A stretch of 64,000 nt of DNA from Clostridium sp. DSM 17811 (lineage in GTDB: Bacteria; Bacillota; Clostridia; Clostridiales; Clostridiaceae), in contig NZ_JAHLDU010000007.1 of NCBI RefSeq assembly GCF_018861905.1, forward strand, positions 62,001-126,000, in the 5' to 3' direction. Made by a program: the position numbers and the translations under genes. Below are positions 1-8,396 of the stretch, in pieces (position 1 is the stretch's first letter; each line of letters starts with the position of its first letter). The notes beneath the pieces were generated by a model. That model made no database searches. It saw only the letters and a program-made list of their open reading frames with translations, and was not told the DNA's origin.

Positions 1-1
1 C

Positions 2-1369
2 AAATACGGTGGCTGTCTAGAAAACAGAGTACGTTTTGCACAGGAGGTTATTGATAGTGTCCGAAAGGCAGTTGGGGCAGGCTTCCCAATCGAGTTTAGA
101 ATGAGTGGTTCTGAATTATTTGAAGGTGGTTATGATTTAAATGACGGCGTTGAAATCGCTAAATTAATAGAATCAAAAATAGATTTGCTTCATGTATCTG
201 CAGGAACTTATCAAAGAGGATTTGGAATAACGCATCCTTCTATGTTTTTACCACATGGATCTAATGTTTACCTTGCAGCAGAAATTAAAAGGAATGTAAG
301 TGTTCCGGTTGCAACGATTGGTGGTTTAAATGACCCAGAGATGATGGAGGAAATTATAGCCAGTGGTAAGGCTGATGTTGTTGAAATGGCTCGTGCACTT
401 TTAGCTGATCATGAACTTCCGAAAAAGGTTGTGACAAATAAAGATAAGGATATTGTAAAATGTTTAAGATGCTTTACATGTATGGCAGAACGTGCTATGA
501 CATCTACAAGGCGTTGCACTGTTAATCCATTAATTGGACGTGAACTAGGTGGATCAGAAGTTATTCCTTCTCCTCATCCAGGTAAAGTTCTAGTAGCAGG
601 TGGTGGACCAGGTGGACTTGAAGCTGCTATCACTGCTGCAAAACGTGGGCATAAGGTAATTCTTTGTGAGAAATCTGATGAGTTAGGTGGAATACTTAAG
701 GGAGAACAAGCAATCCCATTTAAGTACGAAATGTATGAGTTAGGTGTAACTCTTGGAAAATTAGCAAAGGATGCTGGCGTTGAAATTCGATTGAATACAA
801 CTGTTACAAAAGAATATGTTGATAAAGAAAATGTTGATGCATTAATTATAGCAGTTGGTTCGGAACCGCTTGTACCGCCAATACCAGGTTTACATGGTGA
901 TAATGTAGTTATTGTTAATGACTATTATTTAGAGAAGGACAAGGTTAAGGGTGAAGTAGTAGTCCTTGGAGGAGGTCTTGCTGGATGTGAAGCAGCAATA
1001 CATCTTGCACAAGAAGGTAAGATTGTACATCTAGTAGAAATGAGAGCAGAACTTGCTCCAGATGCAAATATTAGGCATCGTCCTATTTTACTTGCAGAAA
1101 TAGAAAAAAATAATAAGATCCATGTTCATATGGAATATAAGGGATTATGTGTAACGCAAGAAGGTGTTGTCTGTGCTGATGTAGCTTGCGTGGAACATCT
1201 AGTTCCAGGTACTACAGTAATCTGTGCACTTGGACAGAGAGCAAGAAGAGATGTAGTAGAAGACTTAATTGACTGTGCACCTTTTGTTAGAGAAATTGGT
1301 GATTGTGTAAAAGCATCTACCATAACAACTGCAATATATCAAGGATATCATGCAGCTCTCGATATATAG
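2..1369 (+). CDS. NADH:flavin oxidoreductase / 2-enoate (2,4-dienoyl-CoA) reductase family, 5' end cut off
   Basis: The reading frame is open from base 2, so the first ATG at 101 is internal and the gene starts before the window. The visible 456 residues are the end of the Old Yellow Enzyme TIM barrel, a Cys cluster (about residues 154, 157, 160 and 172 of the visible part, C-x2-C-x2-C-x11-C followed by TVNP) that should bind a 4Fe-4S cluster, then two dinucleotide folds: GGGPGGLEAA near 200 and LGGGLAGCEAA near 322. This FMN-[4Fe-4S]-FAD-NAD order is that of FadH, BaiCD and clostridial 2-enoate reductases, soluble enzymes that reduce activated C=C bonds with NAD(P)H. The middle Cys spacing is one residue shorter than the usual x3. 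The substrate cannot be told from sequence, and no bile-acid or enoate operon partner is visible. A strong hairpin terminator follows 50 bases after the stop. Confidence 0.9.
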   Translation, partial: KYGGCLENRVRFAQEVIDSVRKAVGAGFPIEFRMSGSELFEGGYDLNDGVEIAKLIESKIDLLHVSAGTYQRGFGITHPSMFLPHGSNVYLAAEIKRNVSVPVATIGGLNDPEMMEEIIASGKADVVEMARALLADHELPKKVVTNKDKDIVKCLRCFTCMAERAMTSTRRCTVNPLIGRELGGSEVIPSPHPGKVLVAGGGPGGLEAAITAAKRGHKVILCEKSDELGGILKGEQAIPFKYEMYELGVTLGKLAKDAGVEIRLNTTVTKEYVDKENVDALIIAVGSEPLVPPIPGLHGDNVVIVNDYYLEKDKVKGEVVVLGGGLAGCEAAIHLAQEGKIVHLVEMRAELAPDANIRHRPILLAEIEKNNKIHVHMEYKGLCVTQEGVVCADVACVEHLVPGTTVICALGQRARRDVVEDLIDCAPFVREIGDCVKASTITTAIYQGYHAALDI

Positions 1370-1420
1370 GTATGAGATCTAATTATGAATAAGTAACATT
1401 TCAAGTAATGCAAAATTAAA

Positions 1421-1470
1421 CCCTCAGACTGGATTTCTCTTAAGAAAGAAAATCCAATCTGAGGGTTTTT
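1421..1470. terminator. Intrinsic terminator between convergent genes
   Basis: A 16-bp stem (arms starting CCCTCAGA and ending TCTGAGGG, one mismatch) with a short loop is followed on the plus strand by six T. On the minus strand the stem is followed by a shorter T run, so it probably also serves the convergent acetyltransferase gene. Confidence 0.85.
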
Positions 1471-1507
1471 AGTGTCATGAAATGCTAAAAATTATTCATT
1501 GGAAGTT

Positions 1508-1936
1508 TTATATACTTTCCTCGGATGTCTTATCTGGAATTACTGTCCATCCAATGGAGTGCCAAAATTCTTCAAAATCAAAGGTGCTATTTTGGGTAAA
1601 TATAAACCCTGTATTAATTCCAATTTTTTTTAATTCGCATAATGAACGATCTACCATTAGTTTGCTTATTCGTCTGATTTCATATTTATCATAAACAGCT
1701 ATATGGTAAATAAAACCTCGTATGCCATCATATCCACATAATACAAAACCAATTATTTTTCCTTCCACTGTACATGATACTGAACTAATTTTAGGATTTC
1801 TTTTTAAGTAGTTCATTAAAACTTCCTTTTTATAAAAATTTTTCGAAACTACAGAATTAGAATCTATGTTCCTTAATGAAAGGACGTTCTGTAAATCCGA
1901 TTCTTCCATAGCCCTAATTATTATTTCAAGTTCCAT
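1508..1936 (-). CDS. GNAT-family N-acetyltransferase
   Basis: This is a 142-residue soluble protein with the GNAT pattern: an N-terminal IIIRAMEESDLQNV segment, a central strand VEGKIIGFVLCGYDG, then IYHIAVYDKYEIRRISKLMVDRSL (acetyl-CoA binding region) and a C-terminal FEEFWHSIGW segment typical of RimI-like acetyltransferases. The pyrophosphate-binding loop reads DKYEIRRIS rather than the usual Q/RxxGxG/A, so it is a divergent member. The ATG is chosen because GAGGTGA lies 6 bases upstream. It is transcribed divergently from the amidase-like gene, across a perfect 16-bp inverted repeat. The acyl acceptor cannot be predicted. Confidence 0.8.
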   Translation of the reverse strand: MELEIIIRAMEESDLQNVLSLRNIDSNSVVSKNFYKKEVLMNYLKRNPKISSVSCTVEGKIIGFVLCGYDGIRGFIYHIAVYDKYEIRRISKLMVDRSLCELKKIGINTGFIFTQNSTFDFEEFWHSIGWTVIPDKTSEESI

Positions 1937-1991
1937 TTAACTCACCTCAGATTAGTCAAATTATTAGCTGGTACAACAAATAATTATACAC

Positions 1992-2027
1992 TTTTAAATA
2001 TTCTTTTCAATAAAAGAATATTTAAAA
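1992..2027. repeat. Perfect 16-bp inverted repeat upstream of the amidase-like gene
   Basis: Arms TTTTAAATATTCTTTT and AAAAGAATATTTAAAA flank a CAAT loop. It ends 3 bp before the -35 box of the plus-strand promoter and lies in the divergent intergenic region, so it could be an operator for either gene or an RNA hairpin in the minus-strand leader. Confidence 0.6.
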
Positions 2028-2030
2028 ACA

Positions 2031-2059
2031 TTGAGATGAAAATAAATTTATAGTATAAT
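2031..2059 (+). promoter_or_regulatory. Sigma-A type promoter for the amidase-like gene
   Basis: TTGAGA and TATAAT are separated by exactly 17 bp, predicting a start site near 2066 and a leader of about 74 bases. No other -35/-10 pair this good lies in the gap. Confidence 0.7.
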
Positions 2060-2139
2060 TAATTTGGAAATAGAACAATAATTTACATACTTACTTAAAA
2101 TTATACAAATAGTTAAATATTAAACGTGGGAGATGTAAC

Positions 2140-3843
2140 ATGAAAAAGATTTTTAAAGCATTTATAATTATGATTTTAGCTTTCGTTGTGTGTATACCTA
2201 TGCAAACAATGGTACAAGCTAGCACATTTACCAGTATGAGTTCTAAAAAAGATGTGGAAGTTAGTAAGCCTTGGACAGTGAGTTTTAATAAGGCTTTAAG
2301 TCTTCCAACGGTAAATACCACGAATATTAAGGTGGTTGATGAGAATAATAATAACATAGATATTACAGTTGTCCTAACTAATAACAATAAAACTGTAGTA
2401 GCTCAACCTGTTAAAAATTATGAATCTGGAAAGACTTACACGTTGATAGTAACAGACAATGTTAAGTCTAGCGACGGAAAAGTTCTTCCGAGTGAAGTTA
2501 GAATGGATTTTACCACCAAAAGTTTACCTACTAAACCAAGTGAGTTTACGGTATGTATTGACCCAGCTCAATACTATAGTACAATAACTAGTAACAGTGG
2601 TGTCAAAGCTAAGGATATAAATCTAAGTACAGCATTAAAACTAGGTACAATACTAAAAGCAAGAGGATTTAATGTAGTATATACAAGAGATAGCGATGCA
2701 GTATCTTGGACTCAAAGTGGTGAGGATGATGCAAAAGCACTAATTGCTAAAAATGCAAATGCTGATGTGTTTTTAAGCATAAACATGAATTCGTATACGC
2801 CAGATTCTGCTGCGAATGGGATTGAAACATATTACACAACTGACAAAAGTGCGAATAAGTTACTCGCGTCTTCGTTGCAAGCTGAACTAATAACAGCAAC
2901 AAAAGCTAAGGATAGGGGAATACAAGTAGCAGATAGTACAAGTAATTTTGCAATATTAAATAAGACAAGCTGTCCTGCGATAGTTGCAGATTTAGGATTC
3001 ATAACTAATCCATCTGAAGAAATATTATTAGAAAGTCAGCAGTATCAAAATAATGCTGCAAAGGCAATAGCTAATGGGTTAATGAGTTATGCTGGATTTG
3101 CAAATAATGATACTACTTACGATAATACTTCAACAGCAACTTCAGCTGCAGATATACTTGTTAATGTAAACGCAGGTGATAAATATATTCTCCCTGCAAC
3201 TACAAATGTTACTATGAGTAATAATACTAAGAAAACGCTTGGAGTAACATGGCCTAATAATGTATTCAATATAATTGATTCAGGTACTTATAACTATTAT
3301 GGAACTATAAACGGGACTAGTGTAAAAGTAAAAGCTATAATTAATGTAGGAGCGGCAATTACACCAGCTGCACCGATTATAATAACTACACCAACTACAG
3401 AATTGCAATCTACGGTAATCGGAGAAAAGTTATTTATATATTTGACTCCATCAGCCAATGTTGTTAGTACACTAAAGGCAGCAGTAAAATTGCATGATGG
3501 AGTAACAATAAATAACTGTGTTTATTTTTCAAGCGAGGCAATGCGAAGAATAAGTGTACCAGTACCTATAGGGGTATGCAACACACATCAATATTTAAAT
3601 TATTTAAATAGTAATAAATGGTCAAAAACAAAGGATATTAAAGAGCTTGCACCAGGAAGCCTTTGTTTTACAACAAATGATTGTACTGGATATCCTACAC
3701 ATACGTTTGTATTTATGGGATGGGTTAATGACGGTGATTACACTATAGCATATGTTGCAGATAATCAAGGACAGGCTGTACACACACGAAGTATGTTAGC
3801 AACAGGTGATACAGATGCTTTCGCTTTCTTTATGTCCAAATAA
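2140..3843 (+). CDS. Secreted amidase_3-like pseudoenzyme with Ig-like domains and a C-terminal Cys/His domain
   Basis: This is a 567-residue exported protein. Residues 1-27 are a signal peptide (cleavage after VQA). Residues 29-127 resemble an SbsA-type Ig domain. Residues 136-320 follow the fold of N-acetylmuramoyl-L-alanine amidases (amidase_3), but every zinc ligand is changed: the DPGHGG His is Gln144 (CIDPAQ), the first Glu is Ala157, the SIHxN His is Asn215 (SINMN), and the catalytic Glu is Asp284 (VADLGF). Residues 335-405 look like a second Ig-like domain (Big_4 style). Residues 420-567 hold NNC460VYFSSEAMRR, PTH521TFVFMGW and VAD541NQ, the Cys-His-Asp/Asn order of NlpC/P60 or CHAP-like folds, so activity, if any, may have moved to this C-terminal domain. 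From family knowledge it should act on or bind the cell wall. That the amidase domain is inactive is an inference from the missing ligands. It appears monocistronic. Confidence 0.8.
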   Translation: MKKIFKAFIIMILAFVVCIPMQTMVQASTFTSMSSKKDVEVSKPWTVSFNKALSLPTVNTTNIKVVDENNNNIDITVVLTNNNKTVVAQPVKNYESGKTYTLIVTDNVKSSDGKVLPSEVRMDFTTKSLPTKPSEFTVCIDPAQYYSTITSNSGVKAKDINLSTALKLGTILKARGFNVVYTRDSDAVSWTQSGEDDAKALIAKNANADVFLSINMNSYTPDSAANGIETYYTTDKSANKLLASSLQAELITATKAKDRGIQVADSTSNFAILNKTSCPAIVADLGFITNPSEEILLESQQYQNNAAKAIANGLMSYAGFANNDTTYDNTSTATSAADILVNVNAGDKYILPATTNVTMSNNTKKTLGVTWPNNVFNIIDSGTYNYYGTINGTSVKVKAIINVGAAITPAAPIIITTPTTELQSTVIGEKLFIYLTPSANVVSTLKAAVKLHDGVTINNCVYFSSEAMRRISVPVPIGVCNTHQYLNYLNSNKWSKTKDIKELAPGSLCFTTNDCTGYPTHTFVFMGWVNDGDYTIAYVADNQGQAVHTRSMLATGDTDAFAFFMSK

Positions 3844-3929
3844 ATATTTTTTAGAGGATACGTACGAATTTAGGTTTACGGCTTTAAGCATGTTATATAT
3901 GGTATGAAAGATCTGTATTAAATAATGAG

Positions 3930-3959
3930 GAGCTACATCGGTTGATGTGGCTCTTTTTT
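3930..3959 (+). terminator. Intrinsic terminator after the amidase-like gene
   Basis: Stem GAGCTACATC / GATGTGGCTC with a GGTT loop, followed by six T. Confidence 0.85.
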
Positions 3960-4030
3960 GCTCGCTTTTCAGGAGAAGTGGGAGAATATAACCTTATTTT
4001 TAATAAATAGGGGAAAGGGATAGAGAAAAT

Positions 4031-4082
4031 AATGATTATAAATATATTGCTTGATACTATTGTGATAAAATGATTATAAATA
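4031..4082 (+). promoter_or_regulatory. Promoter with 14-bp direct repeats ahead of the helicase/nuclease cassette
   Basis: TTGATA (4051-4056) and TATAAA (4075-4080) are 18 bp apart. The sequence AATGATTATAAATA occurs at 4031-4044 and again at 4069-4082, exactly 38 bp apart, so that it brackets the -35 and overlaps the -10. This could be a binding site for a repressor. A start site near 4087 rules out an upstream ATG at 4070 as the translation start. Confidence 0.5.
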
Positions 4083-4120
4083 AAAATCATAAAAATAATG
4101 GAACACATGGAGTTGATATT

Positions 4121-6202
4121 ATGAACTATACAGAGGCTCAAGATAAATTGAATGAAGATAAATTTAGCCACAAATGTATTTTAATTAAAGGGAATTCGGC
4201 AAGTGGCAAAACAACTCTTGCAACTACTAAATACAAGAATCTTATAGAAAATGAAAACATTAAAAGTTCAAATATATTATGTTTATTTATGAATAAATAT
4301 CAAAATATAACATGGACCAAAGAGATGATTTTTAATACTTCTGGTGAGATTAGAAAAAGCTCTTATTATGGATTTATTAGGAGAGAACTATCCCTTTATT
4401 GGCCTTATGTAGTAGAGGGGTGCACGGAAATAAAAATTAATATATTAAAGCCTGAGTTTGCATCTTTTGATGCTACCAATTATGCTATGAAAGCCTTAGT
4501 AGAACATTTTAGAAAAGCTAAAGGATATTTTCAAGATATAACATCAACCTCTTCAAAAATAGCATCAGATTTAATTTCTAACATTAATAATGCTGCGCTG
4601 TCATTAGTGCCTTTCAATGAAATAGGAACTAGGCTTTATAATTCATTAGAGGTAAATGATTTCTTAATTAAAGAAACATATAATCAATTAGACGAAGTAA
4701 CTATGTATTATATTTCAAAATTACTCTGTAATGGTGTTGTAGATTATGGACTATCATTTTATTTATATAATAATTACTTACTTCATGATCCAAGATATAA
4801 TAGTATAAATAATATAAAATATCTTATAGTAGACGATATAGATGAATCATCCCCTGCAGAGCAAGAATTGATATTTAAGATTATTAGTAATGTAGACAGG
4901 GCATATTTGTTTTATAATCCTAAAGGGGGTTTGTGTAGTTACTATGGAGCCAATACTGATTATTTGAAGAGTAAATTAACTATAAAGCATCACGAGATTA
5001 TTTTAGATGATCATTTTTGCTGTAATGATGATTTTATTAATCTTTCTAGGATAATAGATAACAGGGCTCACAATCTCTTTATGGAGGATAAAATAAATGA
5101 AGATGTGCCAGCCTTTATAGATATGACATCACAACTAAGATCGGAAATGGTCCAAAAGATAATGTTAAAAGTTGAAGAACTCTTAAATCAGGGACTTAAA
5201 CCAAGGGATATAGCAATAATATGTCCATTTAATGATTTTATTGTTTCTTATGAGCTTTTGAAAAAAGCTAAGGAATTAAATATATCAGTTATGGAGACTT
5301 CTAAAAAGGATAGGTTTATAGATAATGAATATTTACACCCTTTAATAGTACTCGCGGTATTGTGTAATGATTATAAAAGTATCTCTTTAACAAAGGAAGA
5401 TTATAAAAACTTTTTCTCATTTATGCTAAAGCTAGATGTTATTCGAGGGTCTTTGCTATATTCTTTTGTAACTGAAAGTGGCCTGCAAGACATTAGTCCC
5501 GATATTGAAGATAGAGTGGGCATCGAGGCAGTAGGTAAATATAATGAGTTAAAAGAGTGGATAGAAAATTATAAAGTTAATTTAATAGATCACAGGGGCT
5601 CCCTTGGCGAATTTTTCAGAAAAGCCTTTTCAGAAGTTCTTATAAGGTTGCCAAAAGTTAAAGAACATATAGAGGACTATATAGGTTTATATGAAAGCTG
5701 CGAAGGCTTCATAAATACTTTAGATAAATTAGAGTTTAAAGGGAAATCTTCAGAGGAGAGGTTTATAGAATTTATTAGGGGACAGGGAAGTGGATTTTAC
5801 AACATGAATGAGATTCAGGAAATGTTATTACAAGATAATAGTATAGTCTTAACATCTCCTTATACTTATTTGACATCTAATTTAAGCAGTAAGGTTCAGA
5901 TATGGACGGATATTAATAGCAATATGTGGTCTCCTAGAAATGTAGGGGAATTATCAAATTCTTATGTATTAAAGAGTAATCGAAATAGTGATGACATGTA
6001 TACTGAAAGAGAAGAAAATAATAATGTTTATGGAATTCTAATGTCTGTGGTTAATTGTTTATTAAGAAAATGTAGAGGTGAATTATACATATATGGTAGT
6101 GAATATTCTCTAAGTGGATTTGAGCAAGAAAGTAAATTTGCAGATATTCTTATAGAAATATTAAGTGAAAGAGGTGAAAGCATTGATAAAGGAGATAAAT
6201 GA
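4121..6202 (+). CDS. Degenerate SF1-helicase-like ATPase (AddB/RecC-like role proposed)
   Basis: A 693-residue soluble protein. The ATG at 4121 is preferred over one 51 bases upstream because GGAG sits 8 bases before it and the predicted promoter lies between the two. A good Walker A, GNSASGKT, is at 24-31. The Walker B/DExx region reads VDDIDESSPAEQ (237-248) in place of the helicase VDEAQD, and the usual GDxxQSIY motif is replaced by YNPKGGLCSYYGAN, keeping only the GA. A C-terminal SPYTYL-type motif near 585 recalls the motif after which UvrD-like proteins recognise their partner. It thus looks like a helicase-fold protein that keeps nucleotide binding but has weakened motor motifs, as AddB and RecC have. 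It overlaps the next gene by 20 bases and is the first of three coupled genes. No nuclease domain is present here. The function assignment is an inference. Confidence 0.75.
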   Translation: MNYTEAQDKLNEDKFSHKCILIKGNSASGKTTLATTKYKNLIENENIKSSNILCLFMNKYQNITWTKEMIFNTSGEIRKSSYYGFIRRELSLYWPYVVEGCTEIKINILKPEFASFDATNYAMKALVEHFRKAKGYFQDITSTSSKIASDLISNINNAALSLVPFNEIGTRLYNSLEVNDFLIKETYNQLDEVTMYYISKLLCNGVVDYGLSFYLYNNYLLHDPRYNSINNIKYLIVDDIDESSPAEQELIFKIISNVDRAYLFYNPKGGLCSYYGANTDYLKSKLTIKHHEIILDDHFCCNDDFINLSRIIDNRAHNLFMEDKINEDVPAFIDMTSQLRSEMVQKIMLKVEELLNQGLKPRDIAIICPFNDFIVSYELLKKAKELNISVMETSKKDRFIDNEYLHPLIVLAVLCNDYKSISLTKEDYKNFFSFMLKLDVIRGSLLYSFVTESGLQDISPDIEDRVGIEAVGKYNELKEWIENYKVNLIDHRGSLGEFFRKAFSEVLIRLPKVKEHIEDYIGLYESCEGFINTLDKLEFKGKSSEERFIEFIRGQGSGFYNMNEIQEMLLQDNSIVLTSPYTYLTSNLSSKVQIWTDINSNMWSPRNVGELSNSYVLKSNRNSDDMYTEREENNNVYGILMSVVNCLLRKCRGELYIYGSEYSLSGFEQESKFADILIEILSERGESIDKGDK

Positions 6203-8396
6203 TGAAGTTAAAAAAATTGTTTATAGGGAGGACCAGTTGCCTATAATGTTGTATCGAGGAGGAACTATGGCAGTGCCAGCAGTTCCAGGTGCAGGAAAGA
6301 CTTTCATAATATGTAATCTAGTATGTGAAATTATAAAGGATAAGGTCCATAAACCTGGTAAAATACTTATAGTAACTTTTATGAATAGTGCAGTTAACAA
6401 CTTTAAACATAGAATCTCTATGGTGTTACAAAATAAGGGAATAAACGCAAGTAATGATTATGAAGTCATGACTATCCATAGTTTAGCACTGAAAATCTTA
6501 AAAGATAGACCAGATGTAATGGGTGTTAATGAAGAATTTAAAATATTGGATGATGTTAATAAAAGTTTATATTTAAATAATTGCATATCAATGTGGCGAA
6601 GGAAGGGCGGAGAATTCACATTTAAGAAGATGATATCGGATAAATCCTTAAATAAATACGGTGGGAAACAAGATAAGTGGTGGAATGATTTTTTTACAAC
6701 AGTTGATACAACTATTGGTGAATTAAAGATAAATGACATTTCTGCTGAAAAATTAAAAGAAGATATAAAATCATTAGATCAAAATAGTATCTTAGTACAT
6801 ATATCTGAAATTTATGATACTTACAGTAAAATTTTAAAAAGTGAGGGGTATATAGATTATAATGATTTGCTAATTCTTGCGTATAAACTTTTAAAAACTG
6901 ATGACACAGTTAGGGAAAAGGTGCAAAAAAAATATACATTTGTCTTTGAGGATGAATGCCAAGACTCTAATTTAATTCAAGGAAAAATACTAAGTTTAAT
7001 TTCAGAGAAAAGTGGTAATTTAGTAAGAGTTGGGGATGTTAATCAAAGTATAACAGGAACATTTACAGCGTCTGACCCTGAATATTTTAGGGAGTTTTGT
7101 GGCAAGGCAAATAATGCATTCAAAATGTTTATGGCGGGGCGTAGTACAAATCATATTATTGATTTAGCAAATGAACTAGTTGAGTTTACAAACAATAAGC
7201 ATGGAGAAGAAAAGTGTAGAAATGCATTAGTAGATCAAAGAATTAAAAGTTTAGATGATAAAATTGAAACCTGCAAGGATAACTATGGTATAAGCACTAT
7301 GATTTGTAATTCAAGAGAAGATGAAACTAAAAAAGCAGTTCGCGTGGCTATGAAATTTAAAGAAAAATTTCCTGGGAAAACCTGTGCAATATTAGTTCCT
7401 TTTAATAATCAAGTTAGAGAAATAGCAGATATTCTTAGAGCTTCTAATATCGAATGTGATGAGTTATCAAATAAATCAGATAAAAAAATTAAAGTTACGA
7501 GTACATTAGGATATATACTGCAATTTATTTCAAGACCACAAGATAGTGTTTTATTTAAAGATTTAATTAAGAATGTTTTCTGCGAGGAACAAAATGAAAA
7601 AAGTGAAAAATTATTCCATTTTATTTGTGGTTATGATGTTGAAAAGCTGATGTACCCAAGTTGCGGCAAAATAAATGAACTGGATATTCCAGGAGAAATA
7701 TTAAACTCTAAGGTGTATAAACAATTTATTAGTTCTATGGATTTAATTAAAACAATATTTGAATATCCTCAGACACATTTTGATAGATTAATTTTATATA
7801 TTAGCGATGTTCTAAATTTTACGCTTGAAAACAAAGCAATGGCAGAGGCAGTTGCGTCTTATGTTAGATTTGCGTCTATTGATAATAGTGGATTTTCATT
7901 AGCGTTTGTAGCAGAGCAATTGCTAGATGGAAAGAATGGAATACTTGATCATATCTCAGGTATAATATACGACTTAGAGGGGTATGAACCATCCCCTGAT
8001 AGAGTAACAATATCAACTTGTCATAAAGCTAAAGGGCTAGAATGGGATTGTGTACTAATATTAAATATTACATCTTATCAGTATCCTTATATGACAAATG
8101 ATAAATTTAAAGACTATTATTATTTGAAAGATGAATTTAAAAGCCCAACAGTTCTTTGCAGGGCCGAAATTGCTAAAATTTTAGGTAATAATATTTGTGA
8201 AGATCCATTAAAGGAAGCTAAAATACAAATAATAAATGAAAAAATAAGACTTTTATATGTAGGGATAACAAGGGCTAAGGAATATTTAATCTTAATGGCA
8301 ACCCGATCTAATGAAGGAAAATGGAATGAAGATAAACCATCAAAGTATTTTTATGTTCTTCAAGATTACATAAATAGTCAAAGGGGTGTTTTATAA
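6183..8396 (+). CDS. UvrD/AddA-type ATP-dependent DNA helicase (SF1A)
   Basis: A 737-residue helicase with most classical SF1A motifs: Q motif YREDQ (14-18), Walker A AVPGAGKT (33-40), motif Ia VTFMNSAVNNF, DECQD near 256 (usual DEAQD), GDVNQSITG near 283, HKAKGLEWD near 615 (motif V region) and LLYVGITRAKEYL near 695 (motif VI). It lacks the C-terminal nuclease domain of AddA. A TTG start at 6183 is chosen because AGAGGTG lies 6 bases upstream; a GTG at 6165 is possible but its SD would be poor. Either start overlaps the upstream gene, implying translational coupling, and the nuclease gene begins at the base after its stop codon. It is likely the motor of a three-protein DNA-end-processing complex (inference). 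Confidence 0.85.
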   Translation: MIKEINDEVKKIVYREDQLPIMLYRGGTMAVPAVPGAGKTFIICNLVCEIIKDKVHKPGKILIVTFMNSAVNNFKHRISMVLQNKGINASNDYEVMTIHSLALKILKDRPDVMGVNEEFKILDDVNKSLYLNNCISMWRRKGGEFTFKKMISDKSLNKYGGKQDKWWNDFFTTVDTTIGELKINDISAEKLKEDIKSLDQNSILVHISEIYDTYSKILKSEGYIDYNDLLILAYKLLKTDDTVREKVQKKYTFVFEDECQDSNLIQGKILSLISEKSGNLVRVGDVNQSITGTFTASDPEYFREFCGKANNAFKMFMAGRSTNHIIDLANELVEFTNNKHGEEKCRNALVDQRIKSLDDKIETCKDNYGISTMICNSREDETKKAVRVAMKFKEKFPGKTCAILVPFNNQVREIADILRASNIECDELSNKSDKKIKVTSTLGYILQFISRPQDSVLFKDLIKNVFCEEQNEKSEKLFHFICGYDVEKLMYPSCGKINELDIPGEILNSKVYKQFISSMDLIKTIFEYPQTHFDRLILYISDVLNFTLENKAMAEAVASYVRFASIDNSGFSLAFVAEQLLDGKNGILDHISGIIYDLEGYEPSPDRVTISTCHKAKGLEWDCVLILNITSYQYPYMTNDKFKDYYYLKDEFKSPTVLCRAEIAKILGNNICEDPLKEAKIQIINEKIRLLYVGITRAKEYLILMATRSNEGKWNEDKPSKYFYVLQDYINSQRGVL

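Noticed and set aside
4070-4120. N-terminal extension of the first cassette protein from the upstream ATG
   Set aside because: The ATG has no SD and lies upstream of the predicted transcription start; the translated segment is low-complexity Asn/Lys sequence.
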